A stretch of DNA of 64,000 nt from Coleophoma eucalyptorum (GCA_026120035.1 JALRME010000005.1:1674001-1738000); one strand, 5' to 3'; shown: positions 23,065 to 35,196, numbered from the stretch's first letter. The notes: a model not told the origin generated them from the letters alone. Made by a program: numbers and translations.

Positions 23065-24314
23065 CTATCCTGCCCCTGTTAGGCCTTCCAAAATCTTCTC
23101 AATAAATTTGTGCCTTTCTAGGGCCTCTTCAAATGTTGCATAGTATCGCATATCGCCTTTCCTGTAGGCCTCGTACACTCTAGCTGGATTTTGCGCCTCT
23201 CTCCTTAAGTCGTCCCATTCATCTTGCTCAATGTCGATTACTTCTACATCTCCGGTTCCAAAGTTATGCACCTCAAACTTCATATCCATGAAAAACTCTC
23301 CATCACCAGGATAAGTGAACTTTTCGGTTGTCTTGCCCTGGGTGTCTTTTGGATAGCCCATGTGCAGGAAGTGTCCAGGACAGACGACCCGGATCTCACC
23401 TGTGCGCCCATAAATCCGCCATTCCATGCCAGGAGCGCCGGGGAAATTGCGTCCTCCTCTCATGTGCACAGAAATTAAAGCGCCAGATTCCAACCGGCCC
23501 TGTACCATGATCTGATCCGGGGTGTCCTTAGGGAAAGCCTCGTGCACTATAGTTGGAGGTGTTTGGGAGCGGTCGATCACTTGCGTAAATGGTCGCTTGT
23601 TAGCAACGTAGCTTGTGAAAGACGAGACTTGGCCCACCGCCGACAAAAAGGTGTCGATAGCTGCGAAGGATGAATTAGCAAGCCTCAATGCTCTCTCCCA
23701 CAAAAAGAATGGACCGAACATCACGTACCATGTCCAAAGTGAATGGTAGCCATATTTCCTCCCACCTTGCGGTCGCTCATGTACATCCCCCCAGCTCCAA
23801 TAGCATCTTCTCCATGATATCCTGCAACCGCATCGAGATTTACGCTAAAGACCTCACCAATCCTTCCATCCGCAATGAGCTGCCTTACTTTTGCCGTAAC
23901 AGGACTCAGTCTTCCCTGCAAAATAACGAGTGTCTTCAAGCCCTTCTCTTGAGCCAACCTGGTCAACTCTTCTGCCTGTTCCAAATTACTTCCCAGCGGC
24001 CACTCAACCACAGGGAGCTTTCCTGCGAGAATAGCAGGCTTTATCAAGTTATAGTGTTTGCTAACATTCACACTACAGACAACCATGTCGACATCGGGAT
24101 CCGCCGCGAGTGCCTCTGGAGTCGAGTAGATTTTGATATTTGGGTCCAGCTTATGAAATTGCATAGCTCGTTTGCCGGATTCAATAGATGTATTGCACAG
24201 TGCTACTATTTCATAGTCTATTGTTTTATTGAAATAAGGTAAATGAGCATGGTTGGCCCAGCAGTTAGGTGTGTCAGCGGAAAGTCCTTGGAATCCAACT
24301 CGTATTGGAGCCAT
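23065..24314 (-). CDS. Gal80-like Gfo/Idh/MocA family oxidoreductase
   Basis: Two exons (24314-23729 and 23660-23065; intron 68 bp with GTACGT donor and TGCTAATT branch) give 393 residues. The N-terminal Rossmann fold begins at once (IRVGFQGLSADTPNCW, then AHLPYF). DVDMVVCSVNVSKHY and VEWPLGSN follow; the latter is the Gal80-like form of the EKP motif that holds the nicotinamide in true dehydrogenases. DRKVGGNMATIHFGHA lies across the splice junction. The C-terminal half is the usual open-face beta-sheet domain. Relatives are either sugar or inositol dehydrogenases or catalytically silent NAD(P)-sensing regulators such as yeast Gal80. The EWP form favours the latter or a related fungal subgroup with unknown substrate. 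The ATG at 24314 immediately precedes the fold, as usual. Confidence 0.85.
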
Positions 24315-24689
24315 GGTTAGTGAAGGATAATCCCCCAAGCCAAACAGCTATGTTTGATGTAAGTAGTGTTATACATATCTAAATCAGAAGTTCCGGGTTT
24401 TCTTATCATGGATGCCGTCTTGATATCCAAGGTGGGTGGATGATGTAGCAAGCGTTTTCGGGAAGGGCTTCCGAACGGGTCTGTCTACCGACAGGTGTTA
24501 CTTCCCCTATTGAATAAACCGTTAAACGCTAAGGATAATAATATAAATACCTCCAGTGCTTGCCAGACAATTTAACTAGCCAATCTCTCTCCACCAAAAT
24601 CGCTAGAAATCTAGACATTGTGAATTTGGATGCATAATAACCAGCGTAGTGATGAGTTTCTCTACCTCATAGCGACCGGCTTCTATACC

Positions 24690-24804
24690 CTGTAACAATA
24701 GGCTACTAGACGCTGTAGTAACAGGCTACTCTACGCTGTAACAATAGGCTACAACGCACTATAGCGATAGGCTATTCTAACCTATAATGACAAGCTACTA
24801 CACC
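24690..24804. repeat. Minisatellite, five 23-bp units
   Basis: Five consecutive units of exactly 23 bp start at 24690, 24713, 24736, 24759 and 24782. Each has the frame CTRTA...RGCTA (core ATAGGCTA) with changes at other positions; a sixth, weaker copy may precede from 24666. The array is non-coding and sits upstream of both the oxidoreductase and the MFS exporter genes. Confidence 0.85.
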
Positions 24805-25906
24805 CAAGTACCAACATTTATACTAAATACACAATTATGCAGAATACCCAGCCAATCCAAAAAAAAAACAGATTTGTGTTGAAAAGGTTCCTACAATGAA
24901 GGGGCCAAGGAACATAGCCTTTCCCGTCGGTCGGATTATTCGCAGCACCTACATCGTATGCGTAGAATGTTGAAGTCCGCTACGGAACAACGAACACCCG
25001 AGAGTTCCCGCGAGCTCGATTCTGCGAGTGGCTAACTCTTGGGCGGCTATTATGTTCAAGTTCAGGGCACGGCGGGAGGGGTGTAAGCCCATTTCTTCTT
25101 CTTGTTCGGCTGTCGGCTCCCTAGATGGAATTGTGACTTTCATAACCGCTCTACTCTTTTATCCCAGGTATATTTTGAATCACTCGGAACGGAGAAGTTA
25201 TGCAAAGAACATTGTGCAATGGTATACGGACGTATCTAGCCAATGAGTCAATGCGTGCGCCAAATCTCTTACGGATGTGGCGCACTTGCAGCGAACGGCA
25301 GGCTTGCAGATTTCAGCTGAACGGTAGTAAGCCATCAGGCTAGAGAAATGGTTCCCTAATCTTGAAGTCGTCGGGATTCTCGATTGAACCCTTACCATCG
25401 CGTGCCAATACTACAGCGATGGCACTTCTACATAGTAAGGTATGAGTAAAGCATAAACAGAGGGAGTTCCTATCCAGTTCGAGTGGGAGTTTGGGTATTA
25501 TCATCCCGCCCCTTGACCCGACTCCGGAAATACGTAGTCGGGCTAATAATGCGCGAATCGCTACCATGTCGTCATCGCTTCCGGCCGAGCTGTCGTAGCG
25601 ACCTGCAAGGACATTTGTGCAAAATCTAATGCAACGCCTACCCAGAGCGGCACGGTTTCTGCGGCATGTTGGTTTCCGACTCCCCTTGTGTTATTATAAA
25701 CAACACGGCTAGCCCCTGCCGGTTGGGTGCTTTATCAACTTTTTTCCCTCCGTCTTCGATCCATAATACACTGTGACCTGCGTGCGCTGCGCCGGGTGCG
25801 ATCAGTATCACAGTGCCGCGATTACTCCACAGGCGCAGGCTTCACGTTGCTTCCGTACCGACAACTCTCCTGGGCAGGTTCATCGCCGGCAGAAAATTAA
25901 TTCGAG
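24805..25906. other. Spacer before the MFS exporter, no gene recognised
   Basis: Short frames on both strands (for example 24949-25143 minus) give no family match. From about 25560 the DNA becomes GC-richer, continuous with the following gene, and the last 150 bp probably hold its 5' untranslated region. Confidence 0.45.
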
Positions 25907-27867
25907 ATGGAAAGCCAAGATATTGAGCATGGTCCGCGATCGACCAGTATCCCGCACTGGAAGATGGTCATCGATCAAGGCGTTCTGACCCCCGATGTCA
26001 TCAATCACCACTACAACGGAGCGGGCACCGATGATGACCCATATGTCGTTGTATGGTTGGAAAAGGATGCGCGCAACCCCTACCAATGGGGCAAGGTGAA
26101 GAAATGGTCATTCGCCATGTCCATGGCCATTGCGACCCTTTCCGTATCTTTCTGCTCTTCCGCGTTTGCTGGAGGTAGGTCAAGATCCGCTGCCCAGCCC
26201 CCATCCTTGAGTACTGAGAGTGTGTCTGCAGGTCTTCAGGAAATCATTATCGAATTCCATGCTAGTCAGGAGGTGGCCACCCTGGGACTATCACTTTTCG
26301 TCCTAGGGTTTGCGCTGGGTCCATTGGTCTTCGCGCCCATGTCGGAGTTGTATGGTCGACAGCTGCTCTACATAATTACATTTGGCTGTTTTGCATGCTT
26401 TAATGCTGGCTGTGCGGGTGCCCAAAACATCTGGTCGTTGCTCATTCTGCGTTTTTTTGCTGGATCTTTTGGGTCCTCCCCTTTGACAAATGCTGGTGGT
26501 GTCATCGCCGACATGTTTGGAGCAAAGGAGCGAGGACGGGCCATGACCATCTTTGCTACAGCGCCCTTCATGGGGCCCGTGCTGGGTCCCATCATTGGTG
26601 GTTTCCTAGGGGAATATGTTGGCTGGGTTAGTTAAACTAGGATCTCTCTATAACAAGATTATTTTCACAGCTAACTAGGAATATACAGCGATGGCTCGAA
26701 GGCTTCATGGCAATATTTACGGGCGTTGTCTGGATCGTCGCCACACTAATAGTACCCGAAACCTACGCACCCGTGCTACTACGTCAACGGGCTCGAAATC
26801 TTTCCAAGATGACCGGCAAAGTGTACCGGAGCCGTATAGATGTCGATCAAGGCAAAGTCAGTGCTGCCGAGGCTTTCAAGACGGGCCTGGCACGGCCTTG
26901 GCTCTTGCTTTTTCGTGAGCCCATTGTGATAATTCTGAGTATCTATATGGCCATTATATACGGTACGCTATATATGCTCTTTGGTGCCTATCCTATCGTC
27001 TATCAGCAGCAGCGTGGCTGGAGTGAAGGTATTGGCGGCCTTGCTTTTATAGGTGTTGCTATTGGTATGCTTTTTGCGATTGTCTATTCTATCTTCTTTG
27101 ACGACAAACGATACCAGAAGGTGGTCGCAAAGTGTGGCGGGTTTGCACCACCAGAGACTCGTCTACACGGTGTCATTGTAGGCGGCTGTGTTCTACCAAT
27201 CGGACTATTTTGGTTTGCATGGACAAACTCTCCAAGTCTTCCTTGGGCTGCGAGTATGGCAGCCGGCATACCCTTCGGATTCGGAATGGTGATGGTTTTC
27301 TTGGGGTTAATGAATTACCTTATTGACTCCTACACCATATTTGCAGCCTCAGTCCTTGCCGCCAACTCAGTTCTGCGATCGTGCTTTGGTGCAGCATTCC
27401 CACTCTTTACCACCCAGATGTATGCTCGTCTTGGTATGTTTAAAAGAGCCTTCCTCCTTTCCCAAATCAAACACGCACTGACTAAAATAGGCATTCATTG
27501 GGCATCCTCCATTCCTGGCTTCCTCGCGGTGGCATGCATCCCCTTCCCCTTTCTGTTCTACAAGTACGGCGGGGCTATCCGCGTGCGTTGTAAGTATGCG
27601 GCCGAAGCAGACGCGTTTATGAAGAAGATTCGAAACCAAGCTGCTGAAGAGGGCGACTCGCCTGAGAAAGAGGAAGAAATGGAGGAGGAGGTTCTACAGG
27701 AACGGTTTAATGATGATGGAGAGTTGGTAACGTCTCCGCAGTTTGAACGCATTAAGACAGGACACACGGTGACAAGGGAAGGGAAGCTCGAAGAGGCTGC
27801 GGGACCATTCGATATTGATCGTGTAAATACTCGAGAATCGTTTAAACGTGTTTCATCTCGCAAATAG
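25907..27867 (+). CDS. MFS multidrug/polyamine-type exporter (DHA1 family)
   Basis: Four exons (25907-26174, 26232-26626, 26689-27433, 27491-27867) join in frame to 594 residues. The N-terminal cytosolic tail ends in [14 protein letters not shown], the signature before helix 1 in fungal DHA1 exporters. Family motifs follow: [11 protein letters not shown] at the first splice site, [10 protein letters not shown] (motif A), [37 protein letters not shown] (motif C), and [20 protein letters not shown] at the last splice site. About twelve helices and a long acidic tail ([13 protein letters not shown]) complete it. Such carriers export drugs, polyamines or fungal metabolites by proton antiport at the plasma membrane. 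Introns 1 and 3 are each 57 nt, keep the frame and contain no stop; splicing is nevertheless favoured because it restores the conserved motifs. Coding GC is higher than in most neighbours. Confidence 0.9.
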
Positions 27868-30499
27868 GGCTGTATATTAGCATAGTATATGAATGTCTAA
27901 TTTCTAGACTTATGCTTTTAATGTAAGGGACTTTGTCTTAGTACTGTCTAGTCACTTATAATGGTTTATAGATGTCTCTAATAGTTGAAATTTAGGTAAA
28001 ATAAACTTATACTCTATAACAGTAATTTCAAGCAGAAGATTAAACTTCCAGACATTATGGTCTTTAGGCTCGAAACATCTGAACTCATAAGGTCAAATTA
28101 GTAAAAGGTTAGTGGAATATCCAATTCCTGGAAAGACATATCAGAAAACATGTGTTGAGGATTGGAGTTTAGGAAGCTATTGACAAGTTTTGAGGATTAA
28201 TACTAAATGGTACATACTGGTAGCTCGCTTGTAGGAGATAATTATCCGCCAGTTCGTCGCTTGAGCCCCTAAAGATGTCTGCTATATACATTTAGGCCGA
28301 ACAAAAGCCGTAATAACCAGAATCGTAAGCATAGCTACTTAAAAGCGTACTAGCGTAGGATCCCGAGGGTAAACAGGATTATAATTGCCGTTATTCTCCA
28401 CAAAACTGGCCTTGGAAATTCATCCTTGCTTAGAAGTTTATAAACCGCTAATCGAGTTACCGAGAGATTTGATGTTAAAAAGTAACGTTCCTGTCTCCAA
28501 GAACGAAGCGCTATTGCACTAAGCCTCTGTAAGTACCTTATTCTAAAGCCAGTTGTAAATCTATCGTATCTTTCATGCGTTGCCAATTAGACTTGAGCTT
28601 TTCAAGCCTATTTTTCGCAGAAACCTAAGAATTCTGAACCAAGTCACGATCTAGGAGATCTAATACTACATCATGGTGGTAGTTTCTGTCTTTCATAGAT
28701 TACTACTTATGTTATAACTAAAAGTTATAAACATATTCTCTAGAGGTAAATTTGCTTGATATCTCCTCTTTGTAGCCAAGCAAGTATAGATTGGGTGTTT
28801 GTTGAGAAATTTTGTCCAGATCAACTCTTTATTCTTCAACTCTTTATACCCCACTACTACTTGATGTATTCTAGGACGTCTCTACCTTCAAGAAAGCTGA
28901 GACTGAGTACACGACAACGATATCGTCTTTTGAAAAGTTTAATCCACATTAAATTAAATTTCCAAGTGGGCACACAGTTGCCAATTCCTGCATATTCATG
29001 GCGCGGAGAGGATTGCCCGGTAGTTTGAATTACTACCAGTAGTAGAACTAAGTCTATTTTAGGTGCCCAGGATATTCTATGGCATCAAAACACTCATGCA
29101 TCAGGCCGAAGAGTCCCATAGAGAGGTACGCCCGCTTTCATTAACCATTGAGTTAGATAGTTTGGGGAGAAGGACAAACTCACAGCAACCGCGGCTTGAG
29201 AAATCGAATTTGTATCTAAAATAAATCTGTAATTCAAATCTATCTTTCAAATAATATAAACTAACAACATTTTAACCAAAAAATTATAGTCATCTTGAAT
29301 GAGGCTTGGGAGATCATGTCATACACAACATCTTCAAGTGGAAGGACCTCAACTTTCGCCTAGGCCTTGGATTCTGCATCGAAGTTACTAGGCTTCTCAA
29401 CTTCCACAAGATATTTTATCTCTAAGGTAACTCATGGGACAACAAATTCATTGTGCAGAGTTTTTGTAGTTTCTTAAGAAGAGAGCGCAACATTTGAAGA
29501 ACAAAACAATTGATACAAAAAGCATATTTTACGCGATTATAAAAATAGAGATTTACCTGTTGTATCTAGATCTTAAATATACTCCGGATATACAAGAAAT
29601 GTTAGAAGGTCTTATTTATTATTTCTACTGCAAAAGAGATATATTATATAGTCGATAATAGGGTATTATATAAACAGTTTGTTATGGTACTATATAAAGT
29701 CAAATTATTAAATCTAGTTAACTCTATAAGTTACTGTTTTGGCAAAATCGAGGAAATAAAAATACTAAATGATTAGAAGTTAGCGGGCTATACCTATTCG
29801 GGATATATTCAGACCTTTGCATCTCACTGTAGGCTTATACTTGTTCTTAGATTGGCCTAAAAGAGAGTGATACCCCTCTTGGATGCGCAAGGATATTAAT
29901 ATTTATGATTATAACACTATCCGTCAAATATAGTTAATGAAGTAGGCTATTACCTAGCTTTTATTTCACTTTGTAAGGCGATACAATCATAATTATAAGG
30001 ATGAATGCAATTGCCAAATGCTATAGAGCCCTTGTTTAGAACATCGTGGTTGCTAAGTTATTAGCGTTCCACAGTACATCGCGAAAGCCCCTTATGCCTG
30101 AAGCGGAACTAATTCTGTGATAAGAAGGTGCACCCTGATATCGATCCAATCCTAGCAAATGATAACAAACTGCTATCCACTTAAAGACAGTCTGTTATCT
30201 TACAAAGCGAGCGCATTACCTTTATAATCATAACATCCCACGACTATAAGTTACATGTCTTTCTTCTTCATACGTACATCTTATTATCGCATCAACGACA
30301 TATTCTCGCTTCACGAATCAACATCAAACAAGCCTGTCAAATTAGTGTACCGTCCACTCACAGGAGCACAAGCTTATTTTTACCAACAACCCTCCCCCAC
30401 CTTTAGCTGGCTCAAGATAAGCTCAAGATAACGCCTCTGCCCTTCACATCGACAACGATATTCATTTTCTAAGTCACGCAGTTGCGAAAGACAACCAAG
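27868..30499. other. AT-rich gene-free stretch
   Basis: About 2.6 kb with only scattered open frames (28350-28586 minus, 28756-29028 plus), none of a recognisable family. No tandem repeat or transposon motif is evident. The final 150 bp are pyrimidine-rich and contain two close GATAA cores (CAAGATAAGCTCAAGATAAC) before the hydrolase start. Confidence 0.5.
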
Positions 30500-32760
30500 A
30501 TGGATATATCTAAGAGAAAACTCCAACCATTTCAAAGCCAGCCAAAGCGCTATTGCTGTTGTGTTGTCCTTGGCCTCGCTTTGCTGTTCCTGACATGTCG
30601 TGACTTCAATTTCACTTTGCTTGCTCGTATCAAATCAAAGAATATCTTCAAAACCACTTCTCTAAACGTAGAAGAAGAATTCAGCTGGAGCAATGTGCGA
30701 TAAATGCCTGTTTTAGCAACTGGTTTGTAGCTAACACCTAACAGGCTAGTCCGACAGAGTATATGAAGTATACACCGTGCTTTGGTAAATATGAATGCGC
30801 ACTTCTTGATGTGCCTATGGACTGGAATTCTCCAAACCCAAATTCGTCTCGAGTATCACTGGCTGTCATGCGGCTGCCAGCTAAAGTACCTGTGACGGAT
30901 CCCAGGTATGGCGGGCCCGTCCTCATTAACCCAGGTGAGAGTGATTTGCAGGTTCGCAATCCGATTTTGTTCTGATTCACTAAACAGGAGGTCCCAGTGG
31001 ATCTGGTATAAAGCTGCTTTTTCTGAGTGGCAATGAGATCGCTACGATAGTGGATTCAGAACTCGCTGTTTCAGACCTCCTGTCGAGTCCAGATGCCAAG
31101 TATTTCGATATCGTTTCTTTCGATCCTCGTGGTGTAAACAATACATATCCGCATCTGAAATGCTTCCCGGGATCTTTCCATTCTGATGTTTGGAGCTACC
31201 AAGTTGAAGCCGAGGGTATTCCCGGAAGTTCCAGCGTGGCCATCTCTAACACATGGGCAAGATCTAAGGCGCTTGGGGCTGGCTGCTCACAGGACAATGA
31301 AATAGTTAAGCACATGAATACCGTGGCTGTAGCTACTGATATGGTACAAATCATTGAAAAACATGGGGAATGGAAAGAAAAAGAAGCAAACCTATGGCTT
31401 TCTAGCGAAGAAGGCAAAATGATGACCAGTGGAAAAGAGAGTGGCGAAACTTATTCTAGAGATGCTATCATTGAAAGAACAAAGTGGCGTAAAGGCCAGG
31501 AGAGGCTTAAATATTGGGGATTTTCCTATGGAACTGTCCTTGGCTTAACATTTGCATCATTACACCCGGATCGAACGGAACGCGTCGCAATCGACGGAGT
31601 TGTCGACACTACAGACTATTACCAAGCTGCTTGGTTAAAGAACCTCCAAGATACGGATAAAATAATAGATAAGTTTTACGAATATTGCCATTTAGCAGGG
31701 TCTGGAAAGTGTTTATTAAACACTGGAAGTTCAACGCCAGCAGATATTGAGATCTTAATAGAGGGCCTTCTTGCCCGCCTGAAGGAAGATCCAATTTCTG
31801 TGCAGGCATCAATGACTCGGGGTCCTGAGATTATCACATACAGCGATGTCATGATGCTGATTCGAGTAACGCTTTACGATCCATTTACACAGTTTGCACG
31901 AATGGCAGATCTGCTGGGGGATATTGTTTATGGTAATGGCTCTGCGTTTGCGGACTACAAACAAAACGGCCGGGCACCAAATTGCCCCCTTGATCAGTGT
32001 AAGTCAAGCGCTCCGTATGCTGACAGTTGTCAACCAATGACAGGTCCTGAGACAATGAGTGGAATAATGTGTTCTGATGGTGACGATGTTTCACACCATA
32101 CAAAGGAGCAATTCCAAGAGAATATCGCAGCGCTGTATAATCAAAGCAGATGGATGGGATCATATTGGTCAGTCTATGCGATGCGTTGTGCCCACTGGAA
32201 AGGGCGAGCCAAGTGGAGAGTTACAGGAGGTGAGATGTTTATGTTATAGACATGTGAGATACAAGAACATAATACAGCTGACGCTCATTAGATGATATCA
32301 AAGGGAATACATCACATCCAATTCTGATGCTTTCAACAACCCTTGACCCTGTTACACCACTTAGAAAGTAAGGCCTACCTTTGGAGCTCATAAATATTAG
32401 TCAACTAGCTGACATGGCTTTCGTAGTGCTCATGCAATGTCTAAAAAATTCCCCGGTTCGGTCGTCTTAGAACTGAACGCAGAAGGAGTAAATACCCCCT
32501 AATGCCCCATAATCCTCTCATCTTATTAACAATATCATCAGCACTGTTCAATATCGGCACCATCAGTATGTGCTGCTAAATACATTCGAGCCTACTTTCA
32601 GACTGGCCAAATGCCACCTCTAGGAACAGTATGCCAGCCAGAAGAGCTACCGCTGGTTGGAAAGACAGTATATTCTGACAAGGCTCTGTCTACAGATGAT
32701 AGCAGGCTTTGGGCTGCTCTACAGCATGTTGCCAAGTTCCGCGATTATCACTTTATATAG
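30500..32760 (+). CDS. Membrane-anchored alpha/beta hydrolase, S33 tripeptidyl-aminopeptidase (TAP-like)
   Basis: Six exons (30500-30694, 30745-30934, 30988-32229, 32292-32367, 32427-32487, 32542-32760) join in frame to 660 residues; introns are 50-62 bp. A hydrophobic segment at about residues 18-33 after a basic start predicts a single N-terminal membrane anchor with the enzyme on the far side. The fold carries the oxyanion stretch NPGGPSGSG (split by intron 2), DPRG, the nucleophile Ser308 in GFSYG, the acid Asp561 in LDPVTP and the base His589 in EGHCS. The last sits exactly across the intron 5 junction, which supports the model. The C-terminal part is the TAP-like domain. Relatives remove peptides from the N-terminus of substrates or act as esterases; the substrate here is unknown. 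The first donor (GTGCGA) is unusual, so the end of exon 1 is the least certain join. Confidence 0.87.
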
Positions 32761-33355
32761 AGAAAACAAAATATAATGTTGCTATGCGCAAGTCTCATCT
32801 ACTATAATAATACTTACCTTCTCATGTTGAATTGATCACCTCGATATCCTAGATTTTAGTGGGCGTGAAAAGTATCAAGCACACTACATGTTTAATCTCC
32901 ATAAAAAGACACCTTTCTAGACAGAGTTGTGATGCCTAGAGTAGTAGAGAAGAATACTGGGTATTGTAAACCTGTGTTATAAAGAGAGATAGCGTAGCTA
33001 CTTATATAGGAAGATCAGAAAGCGCCTAAGCTCGTGTCAGTAGAGCGAGCTGATGTTCTCTGTAGATCAGGTTTTCATGCAATTCGGGCTTTCTGTGACA
33101 AGAGTCACGGCCATTTATTTTCAAGATGATGAATTACCGAATTTGAAAGGAATTGAAAAATTCATTTAAACCTTATGATTAGGACTAATGCTAGCTACAG
33201 TAAAGTAATCCTTAATATTCAACAGGTGCTAAGAACAATTTTCTCTCGGATGGGCTTTGTATGCATACAAAGCTTTTCTACAGCATGGAAATTAGATCAT
33301 GTATACTGACATAATACCCTTTTTCGAAATATCAATTTCTACAAACTAGTGTCAT
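32761..33355. other. Spacer, nothing recognised
   Basis: AT-rich DNA between the hydrolase stop and the dead SMP-30 gene, without open frames of note. Confidence 0.5.
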
Positions 33356-33880
33356 CCAACCCAAACAAGAGCCCGGTCCCCAAATTCTAGATTTGCAATC
33401 CCGCCCTTAATCAAAACCTGGCCTTAGCAGATCACCACCTGCATTCCAAATGGAGGTGCCATCATCAACCCTGAGATGAAGATTGCCCAAGGTGTTCATC
33501 GTGATACCTTTGTACCCACCTAAATCTGGAGAGCAAAGAGTTGCCTGTTTTCAAGAAATCCTCCTGTGTTACCTTTGGTTCCATTAGGATGTTGAACGTC
33601 GAGCACATAAATAATGCGAGTTGTCTGATGGTCGGTAGTGCCATTGCTAACTAGAGCGGCAGTACCTATGATGTCTACAATGCCGCAATCTCCATCCACT
33701 TCACCACTACTGGGACGACCAAAGCTCTTAGTAGATGAATGAAAGTGGTAGACTTAGTTTGCGAGATATGGGTCAGGGCTTGCACCGTATTCTCATCCGT
33801 ATATTAGACCGGTGAAATAGATCTCTCACGCCGAGCTGACCATGATGTCATTGAGAGAATCGGAGGGCAAATTTACGTAT
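33356..33880 (-). pseudogene. Decayed SMP-30/gluconolactonase-like gene
   Basis: No long frame survives, but reading the minus strand and changing frame gives the ordered landmarks of an SMP-30/gluconolactonase beta-propeller. They are SLNDIMVSS (about 33850), EIYFTGLIYG (33800-33825), SFGRPSSG (33715-33735), DHQTTRIIYVLDV (about 33600-33635), FLENRQLFA (about 33550) and SIWNAGGDLL (about 33435). Each fits its family counterpart (SPNDIVV, IYFTDPIYG, FGRPNG, DPTLPATIYAFDV, FLTNRRVFA, WSPGG). Weak upstream pieces reach about 34100. Living members hydrolyse lactones and bind a divalent metal. Stops and frameshifts are frequent, so the gene is long dead. There is no strong TpA excess as in the repeat block, so the decay is not plainly RIP. 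Confidence 0.6.
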
Positions 33881-35185
33881 GAGGATATAACCCTAAGTCA
33901 GCCCTTCCAACTCAAGCCATCAAATCAAGGCATTGCCAATAATTAATCTCGCCAAGGAAAAATGGCGATCGAAGATGCTCTGTGAAGGACTTGTTGTCTA
34001 ATCTATCAGGATCGAAAGATATGTGATGTACGAAAGCTGACATATCTAGCATACACTAGAAATATATCCTTCTGTGTCACTGGCCAACAGAGCGCAGGGG
34101 TATCTGTTTTGAATGCGGGCAGGTTCAATAATTCAGCACATATAGGTTCCTTAACACGTATTATGATTAAGAATCAATCTGAGTTTAGGTAGCATAAATA
34201 CCATAGTACATCAGTTTTGAGATGTGTACAATACCCCAAGCCGGACATTGAAACCATTTAAAACACAGAACCACTTGTAACAAACGTAAGTTTGAACCAA
34301 TTAAATTGACTCCTGTATGAATATCACTGGTGCGAGAGACCCTCGACAGTGGCGCTCACCAACTTTAAGCCAATCCTCTCCTTGCAACCTTTTATTATGA
34401 TATTCTCCATGGCTGGCACGGGTGTCATATTTTAATACCCTTACCACCAAGGAGAAATAGATAAGTAAGATGGTATTTATCAAGAGTATTAGTTTCATTG
34501 GATGGATCCAACGGTTCTGCGTTCATGTCCGCTCTTGTCAGGCCTAAATACTTATGTACAAGCCTCGATGCTGTCACTCACACGGCATAAGACATCCCCA
34601 ATCCATGCTGAGATGTGCTGGCCTGAGCTTACAGGTAGTATGTAAAAGGGGAAAGACAGAATACTAATGATACCTATTAAGTGAGATCACTTGGTATTAA
34701 CTCTAACGTGGAACTAGGTAGAATTATGCTTCAGGGTTGCTTCAGCGTGCTCTGTCGCTACCTTGCAAAGGCAGGTGTTTATTTATCAAGTTCACCTCTT
34801 TAGAGAGTTCTTCTTACTTGAGTAAGCTTACTATTTAGTTCTTACAGCAATAGTGATATTAGGTTCCTTATTTGATTGGTCAAGTGATACGAGAAGCTGT
34901 GTACAAATGCACTAGACAGCGCATGTGTTTCTTGGGAATGGATCGTATGCTCCTTAATCTCGCACTCCAAGTCGTCACCGTGAACTCCACATTATTCACA
35001 TACAGAGAAGGTTGAGCACGCGGTAACTTTTCCCATAAGTATGCTCAAGTCTTATAGGACCAAAACGTCCTTCCCCCGACACTTTTAGCCCGGAGCTCTT
35101 GTCAGCACCAATAGAACATATGCTGCGCCGCACTTGTATCAACAACCAAGAGAGGGGTAACAGCTAAGAACCGGTAAGAGCATTC
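33881..35185. other. Spacer upstream of the P450 gene
   Basis: Nothing beyond weak extensions of the SMP-30 relic up to about 34100 is recognised. The rest is AT-rich, with short frames only. Confidence 0.45.
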
Positions 35186-35196
35186 TTATCTGATAA
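35186..35196 (+). promoter_or_regulatory. Palindromic GATA element before the P450 gene
   Basis: TTATCTGATAA contains ATCTGATAA on the plus strand and ATCAGATAA on the minus strand, so it fits the SreA-type ATCWGATAA consensus in both directions. It lies 113 bp before the P450 ATG. Chance occurrence is possible in AT-rich DNA. Confidence 0.4.

Noticed and set aside
24690..24804. Regular repeat considered as a CRISPR array
   Set aside because: Units are directly adjacent with no spacers, and the DNA is from a eukaryote.
26175..26231. Reading through the first 57-nt stretch as coding in the MFS gene
   Set aside because: Removing it restores the conserved SSAFAGGLQEII stretch, and it has good donor and acceptor sites, so it is treated as an intron.
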